From Actinomycetales bacterium (GTDB lineage: Bacteria > Actinomycetota > Actinomycetes > Actinomycetales > Actinomycetaceae): DNA of 62,514 nucleotides. Both the position numbers and the translations under genes were made by a program. Under the pieces are notes generated by a model. It had not been told where the DNA came from and did not search any database. It worked only from the letters and a program-made list of their open reading frames with translations. This document shows positions 27,054 to 36,110 of this stretch, in pieces (position 1 is the first letter of the stretch; the number at the start of each line of letters is the position of its first letter). The stretch lies in assembly GCA_015655375.1 (NCBI GenBank), contig JAATFD010000050.1:1-62514 (forward strand), given 5' to 3'.

Positions 27054-27998
27054 TCAGGGGCGTGCTTCGGCGGGCGGGGTGACGATCCAGGGTGTGGCCG
27101 GTAGGGCTCGCAGTCGATCAACCGTCAACACCTTCGCGAGGTCGCTCGCTGTCCGTGTGCTCCGACCGGTGCTCTTACGCGCGCCGTCGACTCCGAGGGA
27201 CTGTCCGATCCAGTCGACGACGTCGCCGGTCGACCAGCCCAGCCCGTGAAGATCCGTCAGCGTCACCGCTCCGTCCCGTTTGGCCAGCCGCGCACCGGTC
27301 GGTGCGAGCGCCAGGGGGACATGGACGAACGTCGGCTCCGGGAGCCCGAGCAACGAGGCCAGACACGCCTGGGCTGGGGCCTGGGACAACAGATCGTCCC
27401 CACGGACCACCTGATCCACACCCTGGAAGGCGTCGTCGACGACGACGGCGAGATTGTAGGCGGGCGTCCCGTCCCCGCGCCGGACGACGACATGGTCGAC
27501 CGGTCCCGTCACGGATCCATGCAGCTCGTCGTGGATCGTCCACTCGTTGACTGGGGCGAGCAGGCGCAGTGCGGGGCCGCGGCCTTGGGCGGCGAGCTTG
27601 GCCCGCTTGTGCGCGCGCTCGGCCTCGCTGAGGTTGAGGCAGGTCCCGGGATAGTGCCCCGGCAGGATGTGGGGAGCGGAGGCGGCCTCGCGAATGTCAC
27701 GGCGCGAGCAGTAGCACTCGAACAGCATACCACGTTCGGTCAGGTTCGCCACAGCGTCTTCGTGTGCCTGGGCGCGTGTGGACTGATAGAGGACAGGTCC
27801 GTCCCAGTCCAGGCCGATCGCTGCGAGGTCGGCGAGCTGGCGTTCAGCCGCGCCGGGGCGGACCCGATCGATGTCCTCGACGCGGATGACGAAGCTTCGA
27901 CCGGTGGCGTGCGCCCAGATCCACGCGAGGATCGCGGTGCGCAGATTGCCGACGTGCAAGTCTCCCGAGGGCGAGGGCGCGAAACGGCCCCGGTTCAT
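27054..27998 (-). CDS. gluQ: Glutamyl-Q tRNA(Asp) synthetase
   Basis: The protein has 314 residues, about the size of GluQ-RS, lacking the anticodon-binding half of GluRS. The HIGH-type motif is PSPSGDLHVGNLR, the Cys/His-rich segment around ECYCSRRDIREAA with CLNLSE is the zinc-site region of this family, and the KMSKS-like motif is RLAKRDGA. It attaches glutamate to queuosine in tRNA-Asp. ATG 27998 has GAGG nine bases upstream. Confidence 0.93.
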   Translation of the reverse strand: MNRGRFAPSPSGDLHVGNLRTAILAWIWAHATGRSFVIRVEDIDRVRPGAAERQLADLAAIGLDWDGPVLYQSTRAQAHEDAVANLTERGMLFECYCSRRDIREAASAPHILPGHYPGTCLNLSEAERAHKRAKLAAQGRGPALRLLAPVNEWTIHDELHGSVTGPVDHVVVRRGDGTPAYNLAVVVDDAFQGVDQVVRGDDLLSQAPAQACLASLLGLPEPTFVHVPLALAPTGARLAKRDGAVTLTDLHGLGWSTGDVVDWIGQSLGVDGARKSTGRSTRTASDLAKVLTVDRLRALPATPWIVTPPAEARP

Positions 27999-28057
27999 CC
28001 GTGCGGCCTCGCAAGCGTTGTGCAGTTCACGGGCGCCAGCCTAGTGGGCGGGGAGTC

Positions 28058-28752
28058 GTGGCCAGAAAGTATATGAGGCGGATCACCGACAAGCTGTTGG
28101 AGAAGCGAAATGGTGTGGTGAGACTACGACGTCGCGGCAGCTGGCCGGGAGCATTCTGTACATGGCCAATCCGTCCGCGCTGTCCCAGAACCTCGTCCTC
28201 GCAGATGCTGAGCCTGCCGCGCTGCTGCGGGGAAAAGAGCCTCGGCTCATCGACGAGTGGCAGGTCGCTCCACAGCTGTGGGATGCCGTCCGCCTTGAGG
28301 TCGATCAACGCGACGAGTTTGGGCAGCTCATCCTCACCGGCTCACGTGTCCAGCCTTTGACCGAAAGGATCACACATACGGGGACGGGGCGGATCTCGCG
28401 ACTGCGCATGAGGCCGATGAGTCTGTGGGAGTCGGGTGACTCCACCGGCGAAGTCTCTCTCAGTGCTCTCTTCGCAGGCAAGAAGTTGCGGGCAGTCTCC
28501 GCCGCGCTGACGCTTGAGCAACTGGCCTTTCTGCTTTGTCGAGGGGGATGGCCTCGCGCGATCGGCCAATCGCATCGCATCGCGCTGCAGCAGGCGCGTG
28601 ACTATGTGGACGCGGTCGTCGAGTCCGACATTTCCCGGGTCGACGGCGTCGGGCGAAACCCGCATCTGGCTCGCCGCGAAGATCGACACGACCCGCATGC
28701 CTGCCCCGAGCTTCCTCAGGCTCGCTCACCGGAAAGGGTGCATTCAGCCTGA
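28058..28752 (+). pseudogene. Broken AAA-family/DUF4143 ATPase
   Basis: GTG 28058 opens with VARKYMRRITDKLLEKRNG, the conserved start of this ATPase family. The sequence then shifts frame. In the next frame the P-loop remnant reads KWCGETTTSR (about 28110-28135) instead of KWCGKTTT, so about fifteen residues are missing and the P-loop Lys is Glu. The frame from 28162 has the Walker B segment RLIDEWQVAPQLWDAVR and sensor-like GQLILTGS, then the start of DUF4143 (AVVESDISRVDGVGRNP). It then loses the family pattern and ends early. ATP binding is destroyed. Members of this family are often mobile or defence-associated. Confidence 0.8.
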
Positions 28753-28896
28753 CTCGCCCCGACGGGGTCTTGGTCGTCCCGATCGGTGTGCTTGGGCTGT
28801 GAGGGGACTCGCCTGATCGTGAGAGGATCCGCCAGATTGCAGGTTACTTGAAAACTTGCGGTCAGCTGGCGGCGCTCTCATGCAACAACCGCGGAT

Positions 28897-31773
28897 TCAT
28901 ACTCCCACGCCCGTGGGCAGGGCTCCCATTGCGTGCGCCGCCCGATCCGCCACAACCTCGAGGACGTGGACGTAGGTCGCGCCCGTCGCCCGCGTCATCC
29001 CTATCTCGCAGGTCCGGTTGCACGACAAGTGCAACTGCGCGCCCAGGGCCTTGACCTCGGCGGCCTCGTCCTGCGTCGCGGTGTCGGTGAGCTCGGGGTG
29101 CAGCAGCCCGCGGTCTCCGGCGAAGCCGCAGCAGCGCAGCCCGTCGGGGACGATGACCTCCTCGGCGACCAGTCCGGCCAGCATGACGAGGGCGTCGTTG
29201 ACGTCCGTCCTCGTGCTCGCGCACGTCGGGTGGACGACGGCCAGGTGGTCCTTGGGCAGCTCGGGCAGCAGGGGCGCGACGAACTGCGCGGCCCAGGTGG
29301 TGGCATCGACGACCTCGATATGATCGGCACCCGCCTTGTGCAGGGCAATCCGGGTGCCTTCCGTGCAACTAACGTTGTCGCAGATCACCGGCAGTTTGCC
29401 GTCAGCGCTCGCTCGGCCCAGCACATCGGCGAGCCGGTGTCCCATGAGGTCACCGCCTGCATGCAGGCCCTTGGACTTCCACGGCGTCGCGCAGCACATG
29501 CCGCCGATGCCCTCGGGCACCTCGATGCGGAACCCGACCAGCTTCGCGAGGATCTGCACGGCTCGGGCGACTCCCATGCCGTGGTCATAGTCCGAGGCGA
29601 ACATCGTGCCGACGCAGGCGGGCATGAAGACGGCTTGGGGATTCGCGGCCCGCATCGGTTTGCGGATCCGTCCGCCGCCGGGCAACTCGGCCGACAGCGT
29701 CGGGACCATGTCGGTGCCCGCGACCGCACGAGCCGCGCCGAGCACGCCGCGCACCAGCGGGTTGGGCACGTGGTCGGCGATCGTCATTCCGGCGGAGGCC
29801 ACGTGGAGCAGTCCGTCCCAGTGCTGTGCGGCCTTTGCCCACGCGTCGTCGACCGACTTCGGCGCGCGCTCCGCCCGCAGATCGCGCACGAGGTCACCCG
29901 TGTTGATCTTCACCGGGCAGGCGGTCTGGCACATCCCGTCGACGGCACAGGTCTGGATGACCGGGTAGGTCTCCTGGCTGCGCAGCTGTGCGGCGAGTTC
30001 CTCGTTGCCCTCCTCCTCGGCGGCAGCGATCGCGCGCTGGACGACGATGCGCTGGCGGGGCGTCGTCGTCAGGTGTTGGCTCGGGCAGACCGGTTCGCAG
30101 TACCCGCATTCAACGCAGTCATCGATGACGGGGCGTACCGGCGTCGTCTTCTTGATGTGCTTGAGGTGCAGCTTCGGGTCCTCGGTCAGCACCGCGCCCG
30201 GGTTGAGCGTGATCGTCGGATCACAGGCCCGCTTGACCTGCCACATCGCGTCGTAGAGCTCGTCGCCATACTCGCGATGGACGAAGGGCGCCATGATGCG
30301 TCCCGTTCCGTGCTCCGCTTTGAGCGTTCCCTGCTCGCCGAGGACCAGCTGGACCATGTCCTCGGTGAAGCCCTCATAGCGTTTCATCGAGGCCGGCCCC
30401 GCGAAGTCCTCGGTGACCAGGAAGTGGATGTTGCCGTTCTTGGCGTGGCCAAAGATGACGGCGCCCTCGTAATGATGGCGGTCGAAGAGGACCTGCAGGT
30501 CGGAGCAGACCCCACCCAGGCGCTCCATCGGCACCGCGATGTCTTCGAGGAGGGCGGCGGTGCCCTTCGGGCGGTTGCGCGCGACCTTCGTGTACAGACC
30601 CTGGCGCATCGTCCACATCTCAGTGCGGCGCTTCGGATCCTGTGTCATCTCGGGCTCGGAGCAGAGATCGAAACCGCTGAAGTGTGCGAGGCCGTCGGCC
30701 GAGCGGGCAGCGAGTTCCTCGTTGGAGTCGCCCTGATACTCGACGAGAAGGGAGGCCTGCCCGTTGATCGTCAGACCCTTGGGCAGGACGGATTCGGCCT
30801 CGTCGCCCATCGCGAGGATGGCCGCCGAATCAATGAGCTCGACGACGTCGGCGCCCCCGTCCACCAGGGTTGGCAGCGCGTCGGTCGCGGCCTCCAGCGA
30901 GTTGAAGAGCAGGAAACCGGTTGCGGTCTTCGGGTGGATCGGCACGGTGGTGAAGGTCGCCTCGGCGACGAAGCCGAGCGTGCCCTCGGACCCGATCATC
31001 AGGTGCTCGAGGATCTTCACGGGGTCGTTGAAGTCGATGAAGGAATTCAGGCCATAGCCCATCGTGTTCTTGATCGCCCAGCGCCGTTCGATGTCGGCGC
31101 GCATCTCCGGGCGTCGCAGGTGGTCGCGCAGGGTCTCCAGGACCTCGACGAGGGCGGGCTCGGCGGATCGCAACTGGGCCTCGGCGTCGGGCGCCCCCGT
31201 GTCGACGACGGTGCCGGACGGCAGGACGAGTGTCATCGACTCGATCGTCCGGTATGTGTTTGCCGTGGTCCCGCACGTCATGCCGGAAGAGTTGTTCGCG
31301 ACCATTCCGCCAATCGTGCAGGCGATCTCGGAGGCGGGGTCGGGGCCGAGCTTCGTGTGGTGACGGGCGAGACGGGCGTTGACCTGGCGGACCGTGGCAC
31401 CCGGCTGGGCGCGCACGCGTGCGCCGCCGTCGAGGACTTCGATGTCACGGAAGTGCCGACGCACGTCCAGGGTCAGTCCCTCGGACAAGGCTTGGCCGGA
31501 CAATGAGCTTCCACCGCCCCGCAGAGTCAAGGGCATCCCGGCATTCACGGCGACCGCCATCGCGGTGGCGACCTGTGCGGTTGTGTGCGGGCGCGCCAGA
31601 ACCTGCGGCATCGCGAGGTAGTGCGAGGCGTCGATGGAGACGGCGACCCTGTCGAGAATCCTGTCGGTGACGCCCGCGTCGTCGCCGAGGGCGCGGGCGA
31701 GCTGAGCGACAACAGTCGAGCGGACCTCGGAGATGTCTGAGCGGGAAGCAAGCAGAGCCATGACGGCATCCAT
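28897..31773 (-). CDS. FAD-binding and Fe-S oxidoreductase (D-lactate dehydrogenase / YdiJ type)
   Basis: The protein has 958 residues. The N-terminal FAD domain has RGGGSSLSGQ and GGMVANNSSG, and the FAD-linked C-terminal half has GHAKNGNIHFL and EHGTGR. A ferredoxin-like part carries CVECGYCEPVCPS and CAVDGMCQTACPV, and then come two CCG half-modules (MCCATPW, LRCCGF). Proteins of this build oxidise D-lactate or D-2-hydroxyglutarate and pass electrons to the quinone pool at the inner membrane. The divergent L-lactate permease makes lactate the likely substrate. Start ATG 31773 lacks a strong ribosome site. Confidence 0.9.
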   Translation of the reverse strand: MDAVMALLASRSDISEVRSTVVAQLARALGDDAGVTDRILDRVAVSIDASHYLAMPQVLARPHTTAQVATAMAVAVNAGMPLTLRGGGSSLSGQALSEGLTLDVRRHFRDIEVLDGGARVRAQPGATVRQVNARLARHHTKLGPDPASEIACTIGGMVANNSSGMTCGTTANTYRTIESMTLVLPSGTVVDTGAPDAEAQLRSAEPALVEVLETLRDHLRRPEMRADIERRWAIKNTMGYGLNSFIDFNDPVKILEHLMIGSEGTLGFVAEATFTTVPIHPKTATGFLLFNSLEAATDALPTLVDGGADVVELIDSAAILAMGDEAESVLPKGLTINGQASLLVEYQGDSNEELAARSADGLAHFSGFDLCSEPEMTQDPKRRTEMWTMRQGLYTKVARNRPKGTAALLEDIAVPMERLGGVCSDLQVLFDRHHYEGAVIFGHAKNGNIHFLVTEDFAGPASMKRYEGFTEDMVQLVLGEQGTLKAEHGTGRIMAPFVHREYGDELYDAMWQVKRACDPTITLNPGAVLTEDPKLHLKHIKKTTPVRPVIDDCVECGYCEPVCPSQHLTTTPRQRIVVQRAIAAAEEEGNEELAAQLRSQETYPVIQTCAVDGMCQTACPVKINTGDLVRDLRAERAPKSVDDAWAKAAQHWDGLLHVASAGMTIADHVPNPLVRGVLGAARAVAGTDMVPTLSAELPGGGRIRKPMRAANPQAVFMPACVGTMFASDYDHGMGVARAVQILAKLVGFRIEVPEGIGGMCCATPWKSKGLHAGGDLMGHRLADVLGRASADGKLPVICDNVSCTEGTRIALHKAGADHIEVVDATTWAAQFVAPLLPELPKDHLAVVHPTCASTRTDVNDALVMLAGLVAEEVIVPDGLRCCGFAGDRGLLHPELTDTATQDEAAEVKALGAQLHLSCNRTCEIGMTRATGATYVHVLEVVADRAAHAMGALPTGVGV

Positions 31774-31806
31774 TCGACGACGAAGACGGACCTTCGGCCC
31801 AAATGG

Positions 31807-31817
31807 ATCGGACCGAT
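31807..31817. promoter_or_regulatory. Palindrome in the lactate divergent promoter region
   Basis: ATCGG-A-CCGAT is a perfect 5-1-5 inverted repeat 34 bases upstream of the dehydrogenase start, in the 229-base region shared with the permease. It is a possible operator for a lactate-responsive regulator; no such regulator gene is adjacent. Confidence 0.25.
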
Positions 31818-32002
31818 TGGTCGATTTTACAACCGCATCGAGGACGTGCTGACCAGGTGTCAGGACCGCCTGTGCCTCTGGTCCCGGGTCTGGTCCGGAT
31901 TCGGCGTTCCGCCGGGGATCGATCCGGTCAGTTTTGACAGACGGAGCCTTCCGGGCCAACGATGAGCCGATTGATTGTTCAGTGAACGATGGAGTCCCTG
32001 CG

Positions 32003-33682
32003 ATGCAATTCCAACCCGACATGGCACCCGTGGGCGGCAGTTTGGCGTTGTCTGCGCTGGTGGCGCTTCTTCCCCTTCTGACCGTCTTCGTGTGCCTGGG
32101 TCTGTTCAAGTGGAAGGCACAATGGGCGTGTCTGTTGGGGGCAGGTGTGGCACTGGTTGTCGCCATCGCGTTCTACCGGATGCCGGTGGGAATGGCGGTC
32201 TCCTCGTTCACCGAGGGCGCGGCCTTCGGCATTTTCCCAATCACCTGGATCGTGCTCGCCGCCATCTTTCTGTTCGAGCTGACCGTGTCCTCGGGACACC
32301 ACGACGACCTGATGCGGACCTTCACGATGATCTCGGGAGACCCACGCGTCCTCGGGGTCCTCATCGCGTTCTCGTTCTGCGCATTGCTCGAGGCCCTGGC
32401 CGGTTTCGGGGCGCCCGTCGCGATCGTCGGCGTCATGCTTGTCGCGATCGGCTTCACTCCGATGAAAGCCGCATTGACCGTCCTCGTCGGCAACACCTTT
32501 GCCGTCCCGTTCGGTGCGATCGCGACCCCGATCATCACCGGCGGTCGCCTGACGGACATCCCCTACCAGGAGATCGGGTCCGTCGTCGCTCGCCAGACCA
32601 CCCCGATCGCCTGGGCCGTGCCGCTGCTGCTCCTGGTGATCATGGACGGGCGGCGCGGACTGAAGCAGGTGTGGCCTCTGGGCCTGGTGGTCGGGCTCGT
32701 CTACTCGGTGACGACGCTCCTGAGTGCGGACTACCTGTCGGTCGAACTGACGAACATGGTCGCCGCGCTGGTGAGCCTGGCCGCGGGTGTGCTGATGCTG
32801 AGGGTGTGGCATCCGGCAGGCAGCGCAGAGGCCGCGGAACGTCTGACTGGAGCCCGTCCCGACGCCCGGTCCCAGAGCGCGGGCGCAGATGCAGGTGCGA
32901 GTCAGGTCGAAGCCGAGGAGCGGATCAGTGGCACCCGCATCGTCTGGGCGCTGTTCCCCTACCTGCTGATCATCGCCGTCTTCGTCATCACCCAGATGGT
33001 CCCTCCGGTGAAGAGTTGGCTGTCCTCGACCGATCTGAAGATCCACTGGCCTGCGCTGTGGAACGACGACGCTCCGCTGGTCCTGACCGCCTCGGGCGAA
33101 CCGTCCTCGTCGGCGTTGTACACCTTCAGCTGGTTGAGCTCGCCCGGCACACTGCTGGTGCTGACCGCCATCGTCATCGGCCTCGTCTTCCGGATGAGTC
33201 CGAAGGACATCGCGCGGGTCTTCACGGCGCAGGTGTACAAGTTGCGGTGGACCTTCGTGACGATCGCCTCGGTGCTGGGGCTGGCCTACGTGATGAACCT
33301 GTCCGGTCAGACCCTGACGATTGGCTATTGGATCGCGGGTGCGGGCGTGGTCTTTGCCTTCCTGTCGCCAATTCTCGGATGGATCGGCACGGCGGTGACT
33401 GGCTCGGGCACCTCGGCGACCGCCCTGTTCGCTTCCTTGCAGCAGACAGCTGCCGACGGCATCGGCGTCGATCCCCGGTTGCTCGTCGCGGCTAACACGG
33501 TCGGCGGCGCGGTCGGCAAGATGATCGCCCCGCAGACTCTGACCATCGCCGCCACTGCGGTCGACGGCAAAGAGTCTGACATGCTGCGCAAGGCCATGCC
33601 GTGGAGCATCGGGCTGCTGGTGGTTCTGTGCCTGCTCGTTGGTTTGCAGTCGACCCCTGTCCTCGGATGGATGATCCCGTAG
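32003..33682 (+). CDS. lctP: L-lactate permease (LctP/LldP family)
   Basis: The protein has 559 residues with 12 or more membrane helices. EALAGFGAPVAIVGVMLVAIG, the GNTFAVPFGAIATPI segment and the later GTGTSATALFASLQ-type region are typical of the lactate permease family. An inserted cytoplasmic stretch (about 285-310, Ala/Asp/Ser-rich) separates the two halves. It imports lactate or glycolate with protons for the divergent dehydrogenase. GTG 31982 is a possible alternative start. The ribosome site GGAG is weak. Confidence 0.93.
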   Translation: MQFQPDMAPVGGSLALSALVALLPLLTVFVCLGLFKWKAQWACLLGAGVALVVAIAFYRMPVGMAVSSFTEGAAFGIFPITWIVLAAIFLFELTVSSGHHDDLMRTFTMISGDPRVLGVLIAFSFCALLEALAGFGAPVAIVGVMLVAIGFTPMKAALTVLVGNTFAVPFGAIATPIITGGRLTDIPYQEIGSVVARQTTPIAWAVPLLLLVIMDGRRGLKQVWPLGLVVGLVYSVTTLLSADYLSVELTNMVAALVSLAAGVLMLRVWHPAGSAEAAERLTGARPDARSQSAGADAGASQVEAEERISGTRIVWALFPYLLIIAVFVITQMVPPVKSWLSSTDLKIHWPALWNDDAPLVLTASGEPSSSALYTFSWLSSPGTLLVLTAIVIGLVFRMSPKDIARVFTAQVYKLRWTFVTIASVLGLAYVMNLSGQTLTIGYWIAGAGVVFAFLSPILGWIGTAVTGSGTSATALFASLQQTAADGIGVDPRLLVAANTVGGAVGKMIAPQTLTIAATAVDGKESDMLRKAMPWSIGLLVVLCLLVGLQSTPVLGWMIP

Positions 33683-33851
33683 GGCCATTGGGTGAGGCCA
33701 TTAGGGGTCTGGGTCTCCTTGGCCGACGGCTGCGCAGGTCGCCTTGGAGACGGGATGACGTCATTACACTCGCCCTCGGCAGGACCCAACACACGCCTTC
33801 CTGAGACGGCTCTGATCCGATCGAAGTTTCTGTAGTGCGAACGTTTGGTGG

Positions 33852-33867
33852 ACGGACAGCAGTCCGT
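33852..33867 (-). terminator. Small hairpin just after the sensor-kinase gene
   Basis: ACGGAC-AGCA-GTCCGT is a perfect 6-bp stem two bases beyond the kinase stop codon. It probably terminates the two-component operon. Confidence 0.45.
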
Positions 33868-33868
33868 G

Positions 33869-35191
33869 TCACACGTTGAGCATGACAGTGAGTTCGAACC
33901 AATTCTCTGTGATCTGGACGGTGACAGAGCCGGCATATCTATTTGCGATGTGGCGAATGCTCTTCAATCCGAATCCGTGATAGGTAGAATCAGATTTGGT
34001 GGTGACCGGCAGGCCATCGCGAAAATCTGGAGTTTGCGTGATCTCGATATAGTTTTCTACTCGAATGAGGACGAAGTCATTAAATTTTGAAACCGAGACG
34101 TGAATGAGCCTTTTCTTGGTCTCTTCGATTTTTTCGACGCATTCGATAGCGTTGTCGAGCGAATTTCCAAAGATCGTGCAGATGTCCAGATCTGTGACGG
34201 CGTCAAGGAGCGATCCGTCAATCACGCAAGTTAGCTCGATCCCTCGGTTGGCACAATTCAGGCCCTTGGAAGTGAGAATCGTGTCGAGAACGGCGTTTCC
34301 GGTCCTGAATTGAATTTCATATTCGCGGATTCCACGTTCGATGTCATTCAGGTATTCCTCCCGTTGAGTCGCACTGTTAGCGCTTCGCAGCACGGCAAGT
34401 TGGTGTTTGAGGTCATGGTACTTATGGTTGACGACTTCGATACTTTCCCTAGACTGCTGGTACTGCATATATTGCATCTGTAGAATTCTACGTATTGAAT
34501 CAAGTTCGTTCTTTGTTCGACTTTCAAAAAGCTGGTTTTGATAGGCATATAGAAAGGCAATTCCGCCGGCGTCCACGAGTGTTCTGATATTGAATACTTC
34601 GGTGCCGACTCGACTGGAAAACGGAGTTGTGGATGAAACATAACTGAGATTGCTCAGAGCAAACGTGACTGCAACAACGACGGCGGGCGTGCCCAGTTCC
34701 TTGAAGGAGATGTCTAGGCGTGTGACATCCTGATGCCACTCCAGCATGAGTGCGAAGATGAACACCGCGCTGTACACCATGATTGCGAAGGTGATCTGAA
34801 TCCAGATTGAGGTGCTTGAACCGAATGACCGTGAGGCGTAGAAGTAGAGTTGCCATTCGAGTGATGCTGTGAATTCGGCGAGTAAGAAGGCCTTTGCGAG
34901 TAGCCATGCCGCTGTCATGCGGGTAGAGCAGTACCTTCGCAGTATCAAGAACATGATTCCGACGGCGACACCCATCCCAGGAAGCCACAGCTCCACTGAA
35001 ACTTTACCGATGATCAGTTGAACGACACTGAGTGCTGCCAGGGCCATTGTCAGCACTGTCCATTCAGTGAAGTCGGGAAGGCGACGAAGGTAGACCAGGG
35101 CGTACAACGCGCAGAATGACCATTCGGCGAAGGCGGTGTAGAGCTTGGGGATGTCTGGGACTTCGCCGACGACGTTAACAATCATGTTCAT
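33869..35191 (-). CDS. AgrC/ComD-like GHKL sensor histidine kinase
   Basis: The protein has 440 residues. Six or seven helices fill residues 1-215. A coiled-coil linker (225-255) follows, then the phospho-accepting box NHKYHDLKHQ with His259, the N-box FGNSLDNAIECVEKI (341-355) and G-box GFGLKSI (406-412). The lack of a classical HAMP domain and H-box places it with HPK10 kinases that read peptides or other small signals. It follows its response regulator with a 12-base gap. The base composition is far below its surroundings (22 G/C in the 60 bases 34441-34500), so it was probably acquired horizontally. Confidence 0.88.
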   Translation of the reverse strand: MNMIVNVVGEVPDIPKLYTAFAEWSFCALYALVYLRRLPDFTEWTVLTMALAALSVVQLIIGKVSVELWLPGMGVAVGIMFLILRRYCSTRMTAAWLLAKAFLLAEFTASLEWQLYFYASRSFGSSTSIWIQITFAIMVYSAVFIFALMLEWHQDVTRLDISFKELGTPAVVVAVTFALSNLSYVSSTTPFSSRVGTEVFNIRTLVDAGGIAFLYAYQNQLFESRTKNELDSIRRILQMQYMQYQQSRESIEVVNHKYHDLKHQLAVLRSANSATQREEYLNDIERGIREYEIQFRTGNAVLDTILTSKGLNCANRGIELTCVIDGSLLDAVTDLDICTIFGNSLDNAIECVEKIEETKKRLIHVSVSKFNDFVLIRVENYIEITQTPDFRDGLPVTTKSDSTYHGFGLKSIRHIANRYAGSVTVQITENWFELTVMLNV

Positions 35192-35203
35192 CTGAGAGCC
35201 TGG

Positions 35204-35920
35204 TCATAGAACGGTCTCGCCGGCATAGCTGGTGAGAGCTTCGAGGAAGCCCCTTTTCTTGGACTGGCTGACAGCGAGCTGTGTGCCATCGACCAAGATC
35301 GCGTATCCATGCTCGAATCCTCTTGTCACGCTGAGATTCACAAGATAGCATTTATTGCATCGAAAAAAATGCTCTGTTCTGAGCTCGTCCTCTACTTGCC
35401 TCATTGATTTGACAGTCGACTCCTGGCAGCCGCCAGACGTGTGGTAAATCAAACGGTGTCGCTTGCTCTCGATCCATAGAATCGACGAGGCGGGGATTCT
35501 GCTTACCGTATCACGGGCGCTTATTACGAGAAATCGTTCTTCTCGCCTATGAATTCTTGAAATTGCTTTGCTCATGCGTTGGCTGAAGGAGAAGTAGGCG
35601 ATCGGCTTAAGTACATAATCGAGTGCGTCAACTTCGTATCCACGAATTGCGTACTGAGCCAGGTTCGTAATGAAGATGATGATCACTTTGTGATCAATCT
35701 GACGAATCTGTTCTGCCGCTGCGAGTCCGTTCATTCCGGCCATTTCGACATCCATAAGGATGATGTCAAATCCGGCTCGGTATCCCACGACTATGTCCTC
35801 ACCGTCCACAAATGTCTCGACTTCAAATGGCTGATGAGACTCGTCTGAATATCGATTCAAATAGCCGGTGAGAGTGTCTGTGTCGTCGAGGTCATCCTCG
35901 ACCACAGCGATACTGATCAT
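35204..35920 (-). CDS. LytTR-family response regulator (AgrA-like)
   Basis: The protein has 238 residues. The receiver domain has acidic pair Glu8-Asp9-Asp10, phospho-acceptor Asp57 (ILMDVEMAGMNG) and Lys105 (YVLKPI). The LytTR DNA-binding domain spans about 130-232 (ILWIESKRHRLIYH, FFRCNKCYLVNL, VSQSKKRGFLEAL). It should bind direct-repeat sites and is read divergently from the glycosidase operon starting at 36111, its most likely target. Start ATG 35920 has only a weak ribosome site. Lower GC matches the kinase gene. Confidence 0.9.
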   Translation of the reverse strand: MISIAVVEDDLDDTDTLTGYLNRYSDESHQPFEVETFVDGEDIVVGYRAGFDIILMDVEMAGMNGLAAAEQIRQIDHKVIIIFITNLAQYAIRGYEVDALDYVLKPIAYFSFSQRMSKAISRIHRREERFLVISARDTVSRIPASSILWIESKRHRLIYHTSGGCQESTVKSMRQVEDELRTEHFFRCNKCYLVNLSVTRGFEHGYAILVDGTQLAVSQSKKRGFLEALTSYAGETVL

Positions 35921-36110
35921 GTCCGAAGCTTCTCTCGACGCTGACCAAAGTGTGCACATGGTACAGGTATGTCCATCGCTCCTCAACGCCTGCAGGGTAT
36001 AGGCCGTCGGTCGTGCGAGCAAAGGGGGTGCTCGTGCGGTAGGCCGGTCGTCCTAGGCGATGGAAACCAAGATTGCTGCTGATCTTCGAGGTCGAAGGAG
36101 AGGGGCAGCA

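Noticed and set aside
28933-31506. A long open frame of over 850 codons on the plus strand opposite the lactate dehydrogenase gene
   Set aside because: It is the usual antisense shadow of a high-GC gene; it has no ribosome site and no recognisable domain, whereas the minus-strand product is a clear FAD/Fe-S enzyme.
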